Shown here: positions 25,203 through 34,066 of the stretch, one piece after another | Numbering within the stretch: position 1 is the stretch's first letter | How the letters are laid out: every line of letters starts with the position of its first letter | From: Paraburkholderia sp. BL10I2N1 | GTDB lineage: Bacteria > Pseudomonadota > Gammaproteobacteria > Burkholderiales > Burkholderiaceae | Direction of reading: 5' to 3' | Length of the DNA stretch: 64,000 bases | NCBI RefSeq assembly: GCF_004361815.1 | Contig: NZ_SNWA01000004.1 | Coordinates: forward strand, 248,001-312,000 | Program-made: the position numbers and the translations under genes | The notes under the pieces: generated by a model | What the model saw: only the letters and a program-made list of their open reading frames with translations | What the model was told of the DNA's origin: nothing | Database searches by the model: none

Positions 25203-26204
25203 TCAGGCCTTGTAGTTGCGGAAGGCACGCGTGTAGACGCGCGTGCAGTTGCATTCGAAGATGTTCTTGCGCTGCTCGTCGGTCAGCCACTCGATGCTTT
25301 CGATGACCGGCTTCATGTCGTCGTAGTCGCGTCCCGAGATCGGATCGCGCGCGCTGCCCGTACCCGGCTTTTCGGTGCCGAACATCACGTTGTCGGTGCC
25401 GGCAACCTTGAGCAGCAGTTCGATCGAATCCTTCGCGTAGTTGCAGGTGTCGAAGTAGAGCTTCCTCAGCTGCTCGTCGAACGTCTGCGGGCTGTTGCGG
25501 CGCGCGGCCCACGAACGGAAGCGGCCCATCTGGTAGGGGATCGCGCCGCCGCCGTGCGCGACGATGATCTTCAGGTTCGGATACTTCTCGAACACCTTCG
25601 ATTCGAGCAGCGAGATCACCGCGATGTTCTCCTCGTTGATGAACTTCAGCGTGTACGACTCGCGCGGGTTGCAGCTGCCTGCCGAGTGGATCAGCGCCGG
25701 TACGTCGAGTTCGGTCATCGCGTCATAGAGCGGGTACCAGAACGGGTCGCCGAGGCCAGCCGGTGCCGGGCCTTCGCCTTCGGTCGGGTCCGGGTTCAAC
25801 AGCGTGCCGACGAAGCCGAGTTCGTTCACGCAGCGCTTGAGTTCGGCGACGCAGCGCTCAGCCGGCGAGTCGTTCATGAACTGCGGCAAGCCGGCCACGC
25901 CACGGAAACGGTCCGGGAACATGTCGACGAAGCGCTTGATCAGGTCGTTGCAGTGACGCGTCCACAGTTCCGTCACGCGCGCCGGCTTGACCGAGTGCAT
26001 CTGCAGGTAGGGGCGCGGCGAGATGAACTGGATGTCGGTGCCAACCGAATCCATGCTGCGCACGAGTTCCTCGGCCTGCTTGCGCACTGCCTCGTCGGGG
26101 ATGTTCGGCGTGGTCGACGGGTTTGCGCGGCCGCCGACGAGTTCCGCCATGTAGCGGAAGCTTTGCGGGGGCATCACGACGTGGGCGTGGGAATCGATGA
26201 TCAT
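25203..26204 (-). CDS. amidohydrolase-family 4-oxalomesaconate hydratase-like protein (LigJ-like)
   Basis: A 333-residue metal-dependent amidohydrolase-superfamily protein. The H-x-H motif is in MIIDSHAHVVMPP; later metal ligands appear in ALIHSAGSCNPRE and IIVAHGGGAIPYQMGRFR, with MFGTEKPGT near the end. The combination ELKRCVNELGFVGTLLNPDPT and FWYPLYDAMTELDVPALIH is very close to my memory of LigJ, which hydrates 4-oxalomesaconate to 4-carboxy-4-hydroxy-2-oxoadipate in gallate and protocatechuate 4,5-cleavage. ACMSD-type decarboxylases are the alternative. LigB-type and aldolase genes in the facing operon support the LigJ reading. Confidence 0.78.
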   Translation of the reverse strand: MIIDSHAHVVMPPQSFRYMAELVGGRANPSTTPNIPDEAVRKQAEELVRSMDSVGTDIQFISPRPYLQMHSVKPARVTELWTRHCNDLIKRFVDMFPDRFRGVAGLPQFMNDSPAERCVAELKRCVNELGFVGTLLNPDPTEGEGPAPAGLGDPFWYPLYDAMTELDVPALIHSAGSCNPRESYTLKFINEENIAVISLLESKVFEKYPNLKIIVAHGGGAIPYQMGRFRSWAARRNSPQTFDEQLRKLYFDTCNYAKDSIELLLKVAGTDNVMFGTEKPGTGSARDPISGRDYDDMKPVIESIEWLTDEQRKNIFECNCTRVYTRAFRNYKA

Positions 26205-26279
26205 GGATGAGCCTCAGTGGGGTTCGGAGTGTTCAGTAACAGAGTGCGATAACTCGTGTACGCGGCGCTTTTATTGCGC

Positions 26280-26657
26280 TCAAGCGATTACCGCAAGGGT
26301 TTCGAGCTGGATGACCATGCCGTGCTGCAGAACGTGCACGGTCACATGGCGTGCCGGGCGACGCGCGGCATCGGGCCAGAGGGCCAGCCAGTGCGCGTTG
26401 ATGTGTTCGCGCACTGAGTCGTCCGTGATGTAGACGGCGAGCTTCACCACATGGTCCAGCGTGGCGCCGCCCGCGTCGAGGAAGCGCTTGAGGTTTTCGA
26501 ACGCGAGGCGCACCTGATCGGCCGGGGTCTCGGCGAGCTTGCCGGCGACGGGGTCCTTGCCCGCAATCGCCGACGAACACAGCACATTGCCGATGCGCGA
26601 ACCGACAGGGATCGGTACCTTGTGCGCGAGGCCGGGAACGTCGATGGATTGGGGCAT
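26280..26657 (-). CDS. RidA/YjgF-family protein
   Basis: A 125-residue RidA-fold protein that forms trimers and usually deaminates reactive enamines or imines. The family pattern VRLAFENLKRFLDAGGATLDHVVKLAVYITD and the conserved Arg in RRPARHV are present, so imine chemistry is possible. Such proteins also occur in aromatic catabolic operons as tautomerase- or hydrolase-like helpers. It lies between the GntR regulator (36 bases upstream) and the LigJ-like gene (75 bases downstream), inside the operon. Confidence 0.85.
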   Translation of the reverse strand: MPQSIDVPGLAHKVPIPVGSRIGNVLCSSAIAGKDPVAGKLAETPADQVRLAFENLKRFLDAGGATLDHVVKLAVYITDDSVREHINAHWLALWPDAARRPARHVTVHVLQHGMVIQLETLAVIA

Positions 26658-26693
26658 GTCTCCTCCGTGTCTATACGTGGTGAAGGGCGCGCG

Positions 26694-27437
26694 TCAGTCC
26701 GCGCCCAGATCGAAGAAATGGCGCGGCACGGCCGCGAGGAATTCAGAGAAACCGGTGGTGCCGGCCGGCACGTGTTTCATCATGACTTCGGCGGCTCTGG
26801 CTTCGTTGCCGCTCTGGATCGCGCGCGCGATGTCGAAGTGCTCTTGCAGCGAACGCGCGATCTGGCCGCGGTTGCGCAGGTCGGCCATGCGGTAGCGCTC
26901 CGAGCGGCGGCGCGCCGTGCGGATCTGCTCGGCCAGGTACTGGTTGCGGCTGCCTTCGTAAATCAGGTCGTGGAACTGCGCGTTGGCGATCGCGTACTGG
27001 TCCGTATCGCCTTCTATGGCTGCCTGCTGGCATGCCATCAAGGCCCGATCCAGTTGTTCGCGCAGCTCGTCGCTCGCGCGGCGCGCGGCGAAACGCGCGC
27101 ACAGTGTCTCAAGCTCGCCTATGTATTCCAGCATGGCGCGCACCTTGCCAATCGACAGGCGCGACACGGTAATGCCCTGGCGCGGCGAGATCACCACCAG
27201 ATCGCGCGCGACGAGATGCTGCAGCGCCTCGCGCACCGGCGTGCGTGACACATTGAACCGGGCCGCGAGCGCGCGCTCGTCGATCGGTGTGCCCGGGGCG
27301 AGCTTGCCCTGTTCGATTTCGGCCTGCAGGGTGGCCCGAATATCGCTCGCGAGACTGGCCCTACCGCGCGCGGGCGCCTCGGGCGCTTCGCCCGGCGCGC
27401 CGCTGCGCTCAAGAGTGGGGTCGACTGCAAGTTTCAT
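26694..27437 (-). CDS. GntR family regulator, FadR/FCD subfamily (second copy)
   Basis: A 247-residue paralogue of the GntR protein at 18.1 kb. Winged helix: LAPGTPIDERALAARFNVSRTPVREALQHLVARDLVVISPRQGITVS; FCD domain with YIGELETLCARFAARR and YAIANAQFHDLIYEGS. It shares the unusual GFSEFLAAVPRHFF end. The open frame extends to 27521, but ATG 27437 gives the expected length. As first gene of the minus operon it is autoregulated, and the TGGTATGCCA sites in the shared promoter region suggest it controls the divergent operon too. Confidence 0.88.
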   Translation of the reverse strand: MKLAVDPTLERSGAPGEAPEAPARGRASLASDIRATLQAEIEQGKLAPGTPIDERALAARFNVSRTPVREALQHLVARDLVVISPRQGITVSRLSIGKVRAMLEYIGELETLCARFAARRASDELREQLDRALMACQQAAIEGDTDQYAIANAQFHDLIYEGSRNQYLAEQIRTARRRSERYRMADLRNRGQIARSLQEHFDIARAIQSGNEARAAEVMMKHVPAGTTGFSEFLAAVPRHFFDLGAD

Positions 27438-27754
27438 TGAGTTGCCCGCTTGGGTATGTTGGTAAGTTGTCAAAATATACCAATGATAATTTCTGGTATG
27501 CAAGATAGTGTTTCTGTTCATGGATTTCCTCAGTGCCCCGAAGATCGCCCGACTGCGACATAAAACCTTTTATATTTCAAATAGATGGAGTGAATTGAGA
27601 GAGGTCCTCTGCTACTGCCTAGGTGAAAGTACCAGGGTGGTTTTTCGGCGACTGGTATATTGAGATTGGTCGGTTGGTATGCCAGAATGCGTTACATCAC
27701 AACGGAATCTGGTATGCCACATCCGGATTCAATCAACATCACAGGTCAGATCAG
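27438..27754. promoter_or_regulatory. divergent control region with several TGGTATRCCA operators
   Basis: This 317-base region separates the minus operon (GntR first) from the plus operon. Two identical palindromic sites, TGGTATGCCA, occur at 27675-27684 and 27710-27719, exactly 35 bases apart. Half-sites TGGTATAT (27653-27660), ATATACCA (27475-27482) and TGGTATG (27494-27500) flank them. The core matches the palindrome before the other GntR gene at 17999-18008. The AT-rich run around 27560-27595 may hold promoter elements. Site function is inferred from repetition and position. Confidence 0.75.
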
Positions 27755-29905
27755 ATGAGCAAGTGCCTTATAGATGTGGCCGGCGTGCAGCCGGTCGAGC
27801 GTGTGCTCAAGCCAAAGTCGATCGCGATCGTCGGTGCATCCGCCGATCCGCGTGCTTTCGGTAATTTCGTGCTGCAGAACCTCGAGCGTTTCGGTTATGC
27901 AGGCGATATCCACCTCGTGTCGCGCAGCAGCCAGGAAATCAATGGCCGCTCCTGCGTGAACAGCGTCGAGGCGCTGCCGCAGGGTATCGATCTGGCCGTG
28001 CTGTGCATTCCTGAGTCGGGCGTGCTCGATACGGTGCGCACGCTCGGCACGCTGAAGGCCGGCGCCGCCGTGATCTTCGCGTCGGGTTATGCCGAGGCGG
28101 GTGACGAAGGCCGCGCGAAGCAGGAAGAACTGGCGCGTGGGGCAGCCGAAGGCGGCGTTGCGCTGATCGGCCCGAACTGCATGGGCTTCACGAACTTCGA
28201 GGCCGGCGTGCCGGTGACTTTCGAAGCCGTGGCGCCGTACCCGCCCGGCGGTCGCCGTGGCGTGGGCGTGGTGGCGCAGAGCGGCGCGATGGCCGCAAAC
28301 CTGCGTGACGCGTTCATGGGCCGGGGCCAGCCGCTGACGGCAACCGTTTCGACCGGTAACGAGGCGAGCCTCGGTATCGAAGACTATCTGGCCTGGTTCA
28401 TCGCCGATTCGCAAACGAGCGCGATCGCGGTGTACGCCGAGCAGATCCGCCGCCCGCAGACGTTTTTGCTTCTCGCACGCGAAGCACGCGCGGCCGGCAA
28501 GCCGATCGTGCTGCTGATGCCGGGCAAGAGCGCGCGTGCCCGTGAGGCGGCGCAGTCGCACACCGGCGCATTGGCAGGCGATCACGCGACGGCGAGCGTG
28601 CTGCTGGCGCGCGAAGGCGTGGTGGTCGTTGATTCGCTCGACGAACTGTTCGACACGACGACGATTCTGGCGCGCTTCCCGGCGCCGCCGTCGGCCGGTA
28701 CGGCGGTGATGACGGCTTCGGGCGCGGTCAAGAACATCACGCTCGATTTCGCCGAGGACATCGGCCTGACGCTGCCGCACCTGACCGAGCCGACCATCAA
28801 GAAGCTGACCGGACTGCTGCCCGACTACGCTGTGGCGGACAACCCGCTCGACTACACGACGATCGGTGTGCGCAACCCGGGCCTGATCGGCGAACTGATT
28901 GATACGGTACTGGCCGATCCGAATATCGGCTCGCTCGTGCTCTCGATCATGGGTGGCCCGTCGATCGCCCAGCGCGACAAGGCCGATTACCTCGTGCCGG
29001 CTCTTGCGCGCGCAACGAAGCCGGCCGTGCTCGCCGTGATGGGTGACGACAACAAACTTGAAGATTTCTTCACGGAAGCGATCGCCGCGAGCGGCGTGCC
29101 GTTCTTCCGTTCGCCGGACCGCGCGCTGCGTGCGTGCGCCCGCGTGGCCTCGTATGGCGAATCGCTGGCGCGTGCCGAGCGTGCCCGCGCCGAAGCGCCG
29201 AAGGCGATCCCGCTGCCGGGCGCCGTGCCGCCGAACGGCATCTTCGCCGAATACCAGGGCAAGGGCTGGCTCGCTGCGGCCGGTCTGCCAGTGCCGAAGG
29301 GCGGTCTCGCGAAGTCGCTCGACGAAGCGCTCGAGATCGCCGATGAAATCGGCTACCCGGTCGTGCTCAAGGCTCAGGCAAGCGAACTGCCGCACAAGAG
29401 CGACGTCGGTGGCGTGGTGGTCGGCCTTGCCGATGCCGCCGCGCTGCGCGCCGGTTGGGACAAGCTGCACGCGAGCGTGAAGTCGCACCGCCCGGAGCTG
29501 GTGCTCGACGGCGCGCTGGTCGAAGCGATGGGTCCGCGCGGTCTGGAACTCGTGGTGGGCGCGAAGCGCGACGCCGACTGGGGTCCGGTCGTGCTCGTGG
29601 GTCTCGGCGGCATCTTCATCGAAGTGCTCAAGGACGTGCGCCTCGTGCCGGCAGATATGTCGGAGGACGACATCGTGGTCGAGCTTGGTCGCCTGAAGGC
29701 CGCAGTGATGCTCGGAGGCGTGCGCGGCGCGGCAGGCGTGGACATCAAGGCCGTCGCGAAGGCCGTGGCGGCGATTGCCGACCAGATGCGCGCGAACCCC
29801 GAAATCACCGAAATCGACGTCAACCCGCTGGTGGCCTATCCGGACCGCGTGCTGGCGCTCGACGCACTCGTGGTATGCGGCGCCCAAGGCCCCGCCCATC
29901 ACTGA
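27755..29905 (+). CDS. ADP-forming acyl-CoA synthetase (acetate-CoA ligase-type)
   Basis: A 716-residue fused alpha-beta enzyme that makes an acyl-CoA from acid, CoA and ATP with ADP release. Order: CoA-binding Rossmann domain (KSIAIVGASADPRAFGNFVLQNL), succinyl-CoA-ligase-like domain with the phospho-His candidate in QSHTGALAGDHATA, then a C-terminal ATP-grasp domain (EIGYPVVLKAQASELPHKSDVGGVVVGL to EITEIDVNPLVAYPDRVLALDALV). ATG 27755 follows the operator region directly; the frame open from 27623 overlaps the operators and is not used. Probably activates the pathway's aromatic or aliphatic acid. Confidence 0.85.
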   Translation: MSKCLIDVAGVQPVERVLKPKSIAIVGASADPRAFGNFVLQNLERFGYAGDIHLVSRSSQEINGRSCVNSVEALPQGIDLAVLCIPESGVLDTVRTLGTLKAGAAVIFASGYAEAGDEGRAKQEELARGAAEGGVALIGPNCMGFTNFEAGVPVTFEAVAPYPPGGRRGVGVVAQSGAMAANLRDAFMGRGQPLTATVSTGNEASLGIEDYLAWFIADSQTSAIAVYAEQIRRPQTFLLLAREARAAGKPIVLLMPGKSARAREAAQSHTGALAGDHATASVLLAREGVVVVDSLDELFDTTTILARFPAPPSAGTAVMTASGAVKNITLDFAEDIGLTLPHLTEPTIKKLTGLLPDYAVADNPLDYTTIGVRNPGLIGELIDTVLADPNIGSLVLSIMGGPSIAQRDKADYLVPALARATKPAVLAVMGDDNKLEDFFTEAIAASGVPFFRSPDRALRACARVASYGESLARAERARAEAPKAIPLPGAVPPNGIFAEYQGKGWLAAAGLPVPKGGLAKSLDEALEIADEIGYPVVLKAQASELPHKSDVGGVVVGLADAAALRAGWDKLHASVKSHRPELVLDGALVEAMGPRGLELVVGAKRDADWGPVVLVGLGGIFIEVLKDVRLVPADMSEDDIVVELGRLKAAVMLGGVRGAAGVDIKAVAKAVAAIADQMRANPEITEIDVNPLVAYPDRVLALDALVVCGAQGPAHH

Positions 29906-29932
29906 GCCCCCGGATCAGAGGAGACATATCGA

Positions 29933-31114
29933 ATGAAGCTGGAATTCTCCGCCGAGGACCAGGCATTCCGCGCCGAAGTGCGCGAGTTCGTGAAGCAGAA
30001 CCTGTCGCCGCGCCTGAAGCGAAAGGCCGAACTTGGTCTGCGCATCGAGCGTGAAGACTACGTCGAGTGGTATACGAAGCTCTACGAGAAGGGCTGGATC
30101 GCGCCGTCGTGGAAGAAGGAACACGGTGGTCCGGGCTGGACGCACGTGCAGCGCTACATCTTCGACGAAGAGACGCTGCTGGGCGGCGCGCCGCGTATCG
30201 TGGCGAGCGGCATCAACATGCTTGGCCCGGTGCTCAATGCATTCGGCACGCCTGAGCAACAGGCCAGGTACATCCCGAAGATCCTGCGCAGCGAAACCTG
30301 GTGGGCGCAGGGCTTCTCGGAGCCGGGCGCGGGCTCGGACCTCGCGGCAGTGCGCACGACGGCCGTACTCGACGGCGATCACTTCGTCGTCAACGGTCAC
30401 AAGGTCTGGACCTCGTACGCTCACTGGTGCGACATGATGTTCGCGCTCGTGCGTACCGATCCGACCGCGAAGCCCCAGGAAGGCATCTCGTTCCTGCTGA
30501 TCGACATGCATGCCCCGGGCGTCGAAGTTCGCCCGATCAGGATGCTAGAAGGCGGTACCGACCTGAACGAGGTCTACCTCGACAATGTGCGCGTGCCCGC
30601 CGAAAACCTCGTCGGCGAACTGAACAAGGGCTGGACCTACGGCAAGTTTCTGCTTGGCCATGAGCGCACCGGTATCGCCGGTATCGGTTCCTGCAAGCAG
30701 CAGCTTGCGCGAGCCAGGCACCTCGCGAAGCAGCAGGGGCTCGAAAACGATCCGCTGCTCCAGTCGCGCATCAGCCGCTTCGAAGTCGAGTTGATGGCGC
30801 TCGAGTTCACGGGCCTGCGCATGCTGAGCGCGAACCAGGCGAGCCGCGTGCCTACGGTTGAGGCGCCGATGCTCAAGGTGCGCGGCACAGAGCTGCGCCA
30901 GGGCATCTACGCACTTCTGACAGAAATCGCCGGCCCGTTCGCCGTGCCGTTCGACGAGCAGGCCATGCTCGATGCGGCCGGCTACGAAGGCCCGAGCCCG
31001 GACGAACTGATCGCGGTCGCAGCGAACTACTTCGACGCACGCAAGGCGTCGATCTACGGCGGGACCAACGAAGTGCAGCGCAATCTGATCAGCCGCGCGT
31101 TCTTCAATGCTTGA
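29933..31114 (+). CDS. acyl-CoA dehydrogenase, first of a pair
   Basis: A 393-residue FAD enzyme introducing a 2,3-double bond into an acyl-CoA. Family segments visible: WWAQGFSEPGAGSDLAAVRTTA (FAD/substrate region), VWTSYAHWCDMMFALVRTD, LLGHERTGIAGIGSCKQQLARAR, and the end ASIYGGTNEVQRNLISRAFFNA. It is adjacent (14 bases) to a second, more divergent ACAD gene; such pairs often form alpha2-beta2 heterotetramers in side-chain degradation, as in steroid catabolism. Substrate unknown. Confidence 0.88.
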   Translation: MKLEFSAEDQAFRAEVREFVKQNLSPRLKRKAELGLRIEREDYVEWYTKLYEKGWIAPSWKKEHGGPGWTHVQRYIFDEETLLGGAPRIVASGINMLGPVLNAFGTPEQQARYIPKILRSETWWAQGFSEPGAGSDLAAVRTTAVLDGDHFVVNGHKVWTSYAHWCDMMFALVRTDPTAKPQEGISFLLIDMHAPGVEVRPIRMLEGGTDLNEVYLDNVRVPAENLVGELNKGWTYGKFLLGHERTGIAGIGSCKQQLARARHLAKQQGLENDPLLQSRISRFEVELMALEFTGLRMLSANQASRVPTVEAPMLKVRGTELRQGIYALLTEIAGPFAVPFDEQAMLDAAGYEGPSPDELIAVAANYFDARKASIYGGTNEVQRNLISRAFFNA

Positions 31115-31128
31115 GGCGGAATACGAAC

Positions 31129-32274
31129 ATGGATTTTTCTCTGACTGAAGATCACGTCACGCTGCAAGACGCCGTGCGCCGCTTCTGCGATGGCGAATAT
31201 CCCGCGCACCTGCGCGGCAACGCCGAGGACAAGGAACTGGCCGCGAAGCGCCGCCAGGGCCTGGCCGAGATGGGCCTGACCGGCCTCGTGATCGACGCCG
31301 ATCACGGCGGCAGCGGTTACGGCGCGGTGGAAACGATGCTCGTCGCGCAGCAGCTGGGCCGCGCGCTTGGAGGCGCCGGCTGGCTCGCGAGCGGCCTGCC
31401 GGCAGCTACGCTGATCGGCTCAGCCGGCAGCGACGAACAGAAGGTCGCATGGCTCGAAGCCGTGGCAATGGGCGAGGAGGTGCTGGCGTTCGCCGTTGGC
31501 GAGGCCGGGGCGCGTTACGACATCACGGGTCTGGCTGTGCCCGCCACAGAAACCGGCGACGGCTGGAAGATCAACGGCACGAAGACGATCGTGTTCGACG
31601 CTGCGATCGCCGATGCCTTCGTGGTGGCCGTGCGTACCGCAGGCCAGCGCGGCGACAGGCAAGGCTTGACGCTGTTCCTCGTGGACGCGAAAGCGCCCGG
31701 CATCAGCCTGCGCAACTTCGGGACGATCGACGCACGCGAAGCCGCGCACGTCACGTTCGACAACGTGGCCGTGAGCAAGGCCGATCTGATCGGTGCGGCC
31801 GGTGCGGCTCACGACCTGATCGATGCTGCCCTCGACCGCGCGAATGCCGCGCTGGTGGCGGAGTCGGTCGGCGTGCTCGAAGCACTGCTCGAACACACGT
31901 CCGAACACCTGACGACACGCACGCAGTTCGGCGCGCCGCTCGCGAAGCTCCAGGCGCTGCAACACCGCGTGGCCGACATGCTGATTTCGCTCGAACAGAG
32001 CAGGTCGATGGCCTGCGCGGCCGCGATGGCCGTGGACGAGAACGATCCCGAGCGGCGCCGCCGTTTCGTGTCGGCTGCGAAGGCCTATGTCGGCGACGCG
32101 TGCCGCTCGGCCGGCGAATGGGGTATCCAGCTGCACGGCGGCATGGGCATGACCGAAGAGTGCCGCGTCGGCCACTACGCCAAGCGCATGTTCGCGATCA
32201 ACATGACCTATGGCGACGCGAGCTGGCATCTGCAGCGCTTCTCCTCGCAGCGTCTCGCACAGGAGGCAGCATGA
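31129..32274 (+). CDS. acyl-CoA dehydrogenase, second of a pair
   Basis: A 381-residue ACAD-family protein beginning MDFSLTEDHVTLQDAVRRF at ATG 31129. N-terminal and middle domains are normal (LIDAALDRANAALVAESVGVLEALLEH), and the end is WGIQLHGGMGMTEECRVGHYAKRMFAINMTYGDASWHLQRF, the usual FAD-binding QLHGGxG segment. It is more diverged than its neighbour, as is usual for the second member of heteromeric ACADs. Its stop overlaps the thiolase start (ATGA at 32271-32274), so the two are translationally coupled. Confidence 0.87.
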   Translation: MDFSLTEDHVTLQDAVRRFCDGEYPAHLRGNAEDKELAAKRRQGLAEMGLTGLVIDADHGGSGYGAVETMLVAQQLGRALGGAGWLASGLPAATLIGSAGSDEQKVAWLEAVAMGEEVLAFAVGEAGARYDITGLAVPATETGDGWKINGTKTIVFDAAIADAFVVAVRTAGQRGDRQGLTLFLVDAKAPGISLRNFGTIDAREAAHVTFDNVAVSKADLIGAAGAAHDLIDAALDRANAALVAESVGVLEALLEHTSEHLTTRTQFGAPLAKLQALQHRVADMLISLEQSRSMACAAAMAVDENDPERRRRFVSAAKAYVGDACRSAGEWGIQLHGGMGMTEECRVGHYAKRMFAINMTYGDASWHLQRFSSQRLAQEAA

Positions 32275-33434
32275 GCCTGAACGGAGCAGCCTATATCGTA
32301 GGCGCTTACGAGCACCCGACGCGCAAGGCCGACGACCTCTCGGTGCTGCGCCTGCACGCCGATGTGGCGAAGGGCGCGCTCGAAGACGCGGGCCTGACCA
32401 AGGACGACATCGACGGTTACTTCTGCGCCGGTGACGCGCCGGGCCTCGGCACCACGACGGTCGCCGAATACCTGGGCCTGAAGCTGCGCCACGTCGATTC
32501 GACCGAGTGCGGCGGTTCCGCGCCGATCCTTCACGTGGCGCACGCGGCCGAAGCGATCAAAGCCGGCCGTTGCAACGTGGCGCTGATTACGCTCGCGGGC
32601 CGTCCGCGCGCAGCAGGTGCCGCGCTGTCGCTGAAGGCGCCGGACCCGGACGCGCCGGAAGTGCAGTTTGAACTGCCCTTCGGCCCGGCCACGCAGAACC
32701 TGTACGGCATGGTCGCGAAGCGTCACATGTACGAGTTCGGCACCACGAGCGAACAACTCGCGTGGATCAAGGTCGCGGCCTCACACCACGCGCAGCACAA
32801 CCCGAACGCGATGCTGCGCAACGTTGTGACCGTCGAGGACGTCGTCAATTCGCCGATGGTGTCCGATCCGCTGCATCGTCTGGACTGCTGTGTGATGAGC
32901 GACGGCGGCGGTGCGCTGATCGTCGCGCGCCCCGAAATCGCGAAGAAGCTCAAACGTCCGCTCGTCAAGGTGCGTGGCGCGGGCGAGGCGCCCAAGCACG
33001 CGGCTGGCGGCAAGATCGACCTGACCTGGTCGGCAGCGAAGTGGTCGGGTGCGGCTGCGTTCGCCGAGGCCGGCCTCACGCCGCAGGACATCAAGTACGC
33101 GTCGCTGTACGACAGCTTCACGATCACGGTGCTCATGCAGCTCGAAGACCTCGGCTTCTGCAGGAAGGGTGAGGGCGGCAAGTTCGTGATGGACGGCAAC
33201 CTGATCTCGGGGGTCGGCAAGCTGCCTTTCAACACCGATGGCGGCGGTCTGTGCAACAACCATCCGGCCAACCGCGGCGGCGTCACGAAGGTGATCGAAG
33301 CGGTGCGCCAGCTGCGTGGCGAGGCGCATCCCGCCGTGCAGGTCAAGAACTGCGATATCGCGCTCGCGAACGGTATCGGCGGCGCGCTGGCGTCGCGTCA
33401 CACCGCGGGCACGCTGATCATGGAACGGGAGTAA
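32271..33434 (+). CDS. SCP2-type thiolase
   Basis: A 387-residue thiolase-fold protein. The nucleophilic Cys is in HVDSTECGGSAPILHVAHA; C-terminal motifs are DGGGLCNNHPANRGG and LANGIGGALASRHTAGTLIM, the latter replacing the CGGGG of classical thiolases, as in SCP2-type/DitF-like proteins. These work with a DUF35 partner, whose gene follows after 2 bases, and cleave a 3-ketoacyl-CoA or act as an aldolase on branched acyl-CoAs. The longer open frame beginning near 31449 covers the preceding gene in another phase and is not the start. Confidence 0.88.
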   Translation: MSLNGAAYIVGAYEHPTRKADDLSVLRLHADVAKGALEDAGLTKDDIDGYFCAGDAPGLGTTTVAEYLGLKLRHVDSTECGGSAPILHVAHAAEAIKAGRCNVALITLAGRPRAAGAALSLKAPDPDAPEVQFELPFGPATQNLYGMVAKRHMYEFGTTSEQLAWIKVAASHHAQHNPNAMLRNVVTVEDVVNSPMVSDPLHRLDCCVMSDGGGALIVARPEIAKKLKRPLVKVRGAGEAPKHAAGGKIDLTWSAAKWSGAAAFAEAGLTPQDIKYASLYDSFTITVLMQLEDLGFCRKGEGGKFVMDGNLISGVGKLPFNTDGGGLCNNHPANRGGVTKVIEAVRQLRGEAHPAVQVKNCDIALANGIGGALASRHTAGTLIMERE

Positions 33435-33436
33435 TC

Positions 33437-33904
33437 ATGAGCACGACCCAACCGACTACCGACGCGCCGGCTCAGGGCGCCACGCCTGCTGCCCAACCCG
33501 CCGCGAAGCCCGCTGGCCCGCGTCGCATCCACGCGCCGCGCGTGCTGCCCGAGGCGAAGCCATTCTGGGAAGCCGCAAAGGAAGGCCGCCTGCTGATCAA
33601 GCGCTGCCAGGACTGCGGCGAAACGCATTACTACCCGCGCGACATCTGCCCGCACTGCATGAGCTCGAACACCGAATGGCTCGATACGAACGGCCTGGGC
33701 ACGGTCTATTCGTTCAGCACGACGGGCAAGGACGAGGCGCGCTACACGCTCGCGTACGTGACGCTCGACGAGGGCGTCACGATGCTGACCAATCTGGTCG
33801 ACTGCGATCCCGCAGCGCTCGAGATTGGCCAGCGCGTGAAGCTCGTCTTCAAGCCGAGCGAGGGCGGATACCCGGTGCCGATGTTTACGCCCTCGCGTAC
33901 GTGA
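33437..33904 (+). CDS. Zn-ribbon/OB-fold DUF35 protein, thiolase partner, with altered C-terminus
   Basis: A 155-residue protein. After a Pro/Ala-rich leader, a zinc ribbon (CQDCGETHYYPRDICPHC) precedes an OB-fold (GLGTVYSFSTTG to YPVPMFTP). DUF35 proteins hold CoA substrates for SCP2-type thiolases, and the thiolase gene is 2 bases upstream. A 143-bp perfect tandem duplication begins inside this gene (33749) and changes its last codons: it now ends MFTPSRT, while the second copy preserves the original MFTPA stop in another phase. The protein is otherwise complete and probably still functional. Confidence 0.85.
   Translation: MSTTQPTTDAPAQGATPAAQPAAKPAGPRRIHAPRVLPEAKPFWEAAKEGRLLIKRCQDCGETHYYPRDICPHCMSSNTEWLDTNGLGTVYSFSTTGKDEARYTLAYVTLDEGVTMLTNLVDCDPAALEIGQRVKLVFKPSEGGYPVPMFTPSRT
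33749..33891 (+). repeat. first copy of a 143-bp perfect tandem duplication
   Basis: The 143 bases from CTCGCGTACGTG to ATGTTTACGCC are repeated without a change immediately downstream (33892-34034). The first copy encodes the C-terminal third of the DUF35 protein. Since 143 is not a multiple of three, the junction shifts the reading frame at the last codons. Confidence 0.95.
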
Positions 33905-34034
33905 CGCTCGACGAGGGCGTCACGATGCTGACCAATCTGGTCGACTGCGATCCCGCAGCGCTCGAGATTGGCCAGCGCGTGAAGCTCGTCTTCAAGCCGA
34001 GCGAGGGCGGATACCCGGTGCCGATGTTTACGCC
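33892..34034 (+). repeat. second copy of the 143-bp tandem duplication
   Basis: Identical to 33749-33891. It no longer continues the DUF35 frame, but one phase reads LAYVTLDEGVTMLTNLVDC through VPMFTPA and a stop at 34039-34041, which must be the ancestral end of the gene. Lack of any difference between copies points to a very recent event or an assembly artefact. Confidence 0.95.
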
Positions 34035-34066
34035 GGCCTGAACGAAACCCAGAGCAGCCATTTTGC

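Noticed and set aside
24324..26210. Plus-strand open frame of 628 codons over the Rieske and LigJ-like genes
   Set aside because: Covers two well-defined minus-strand genes and has no family motif or signal of its own.
27746..29902. Minus-strand open frame of 718 codons opposite the acyl-CoA synthetase
   Set aside because: Shadow of a strongly GC3-biased gene; the plus frame has full synthetase motifs, the minus frame has an Arg/His-rich, low-information composition.
31449..33434. 661-codon frame apparently fusing an ACAD region to the thiolase
   Set aside because: The first 274 codons are an out-of-phase reading of the second ACAD gene; the thiolase starts at ATG 32271 with an ATGA overlap.
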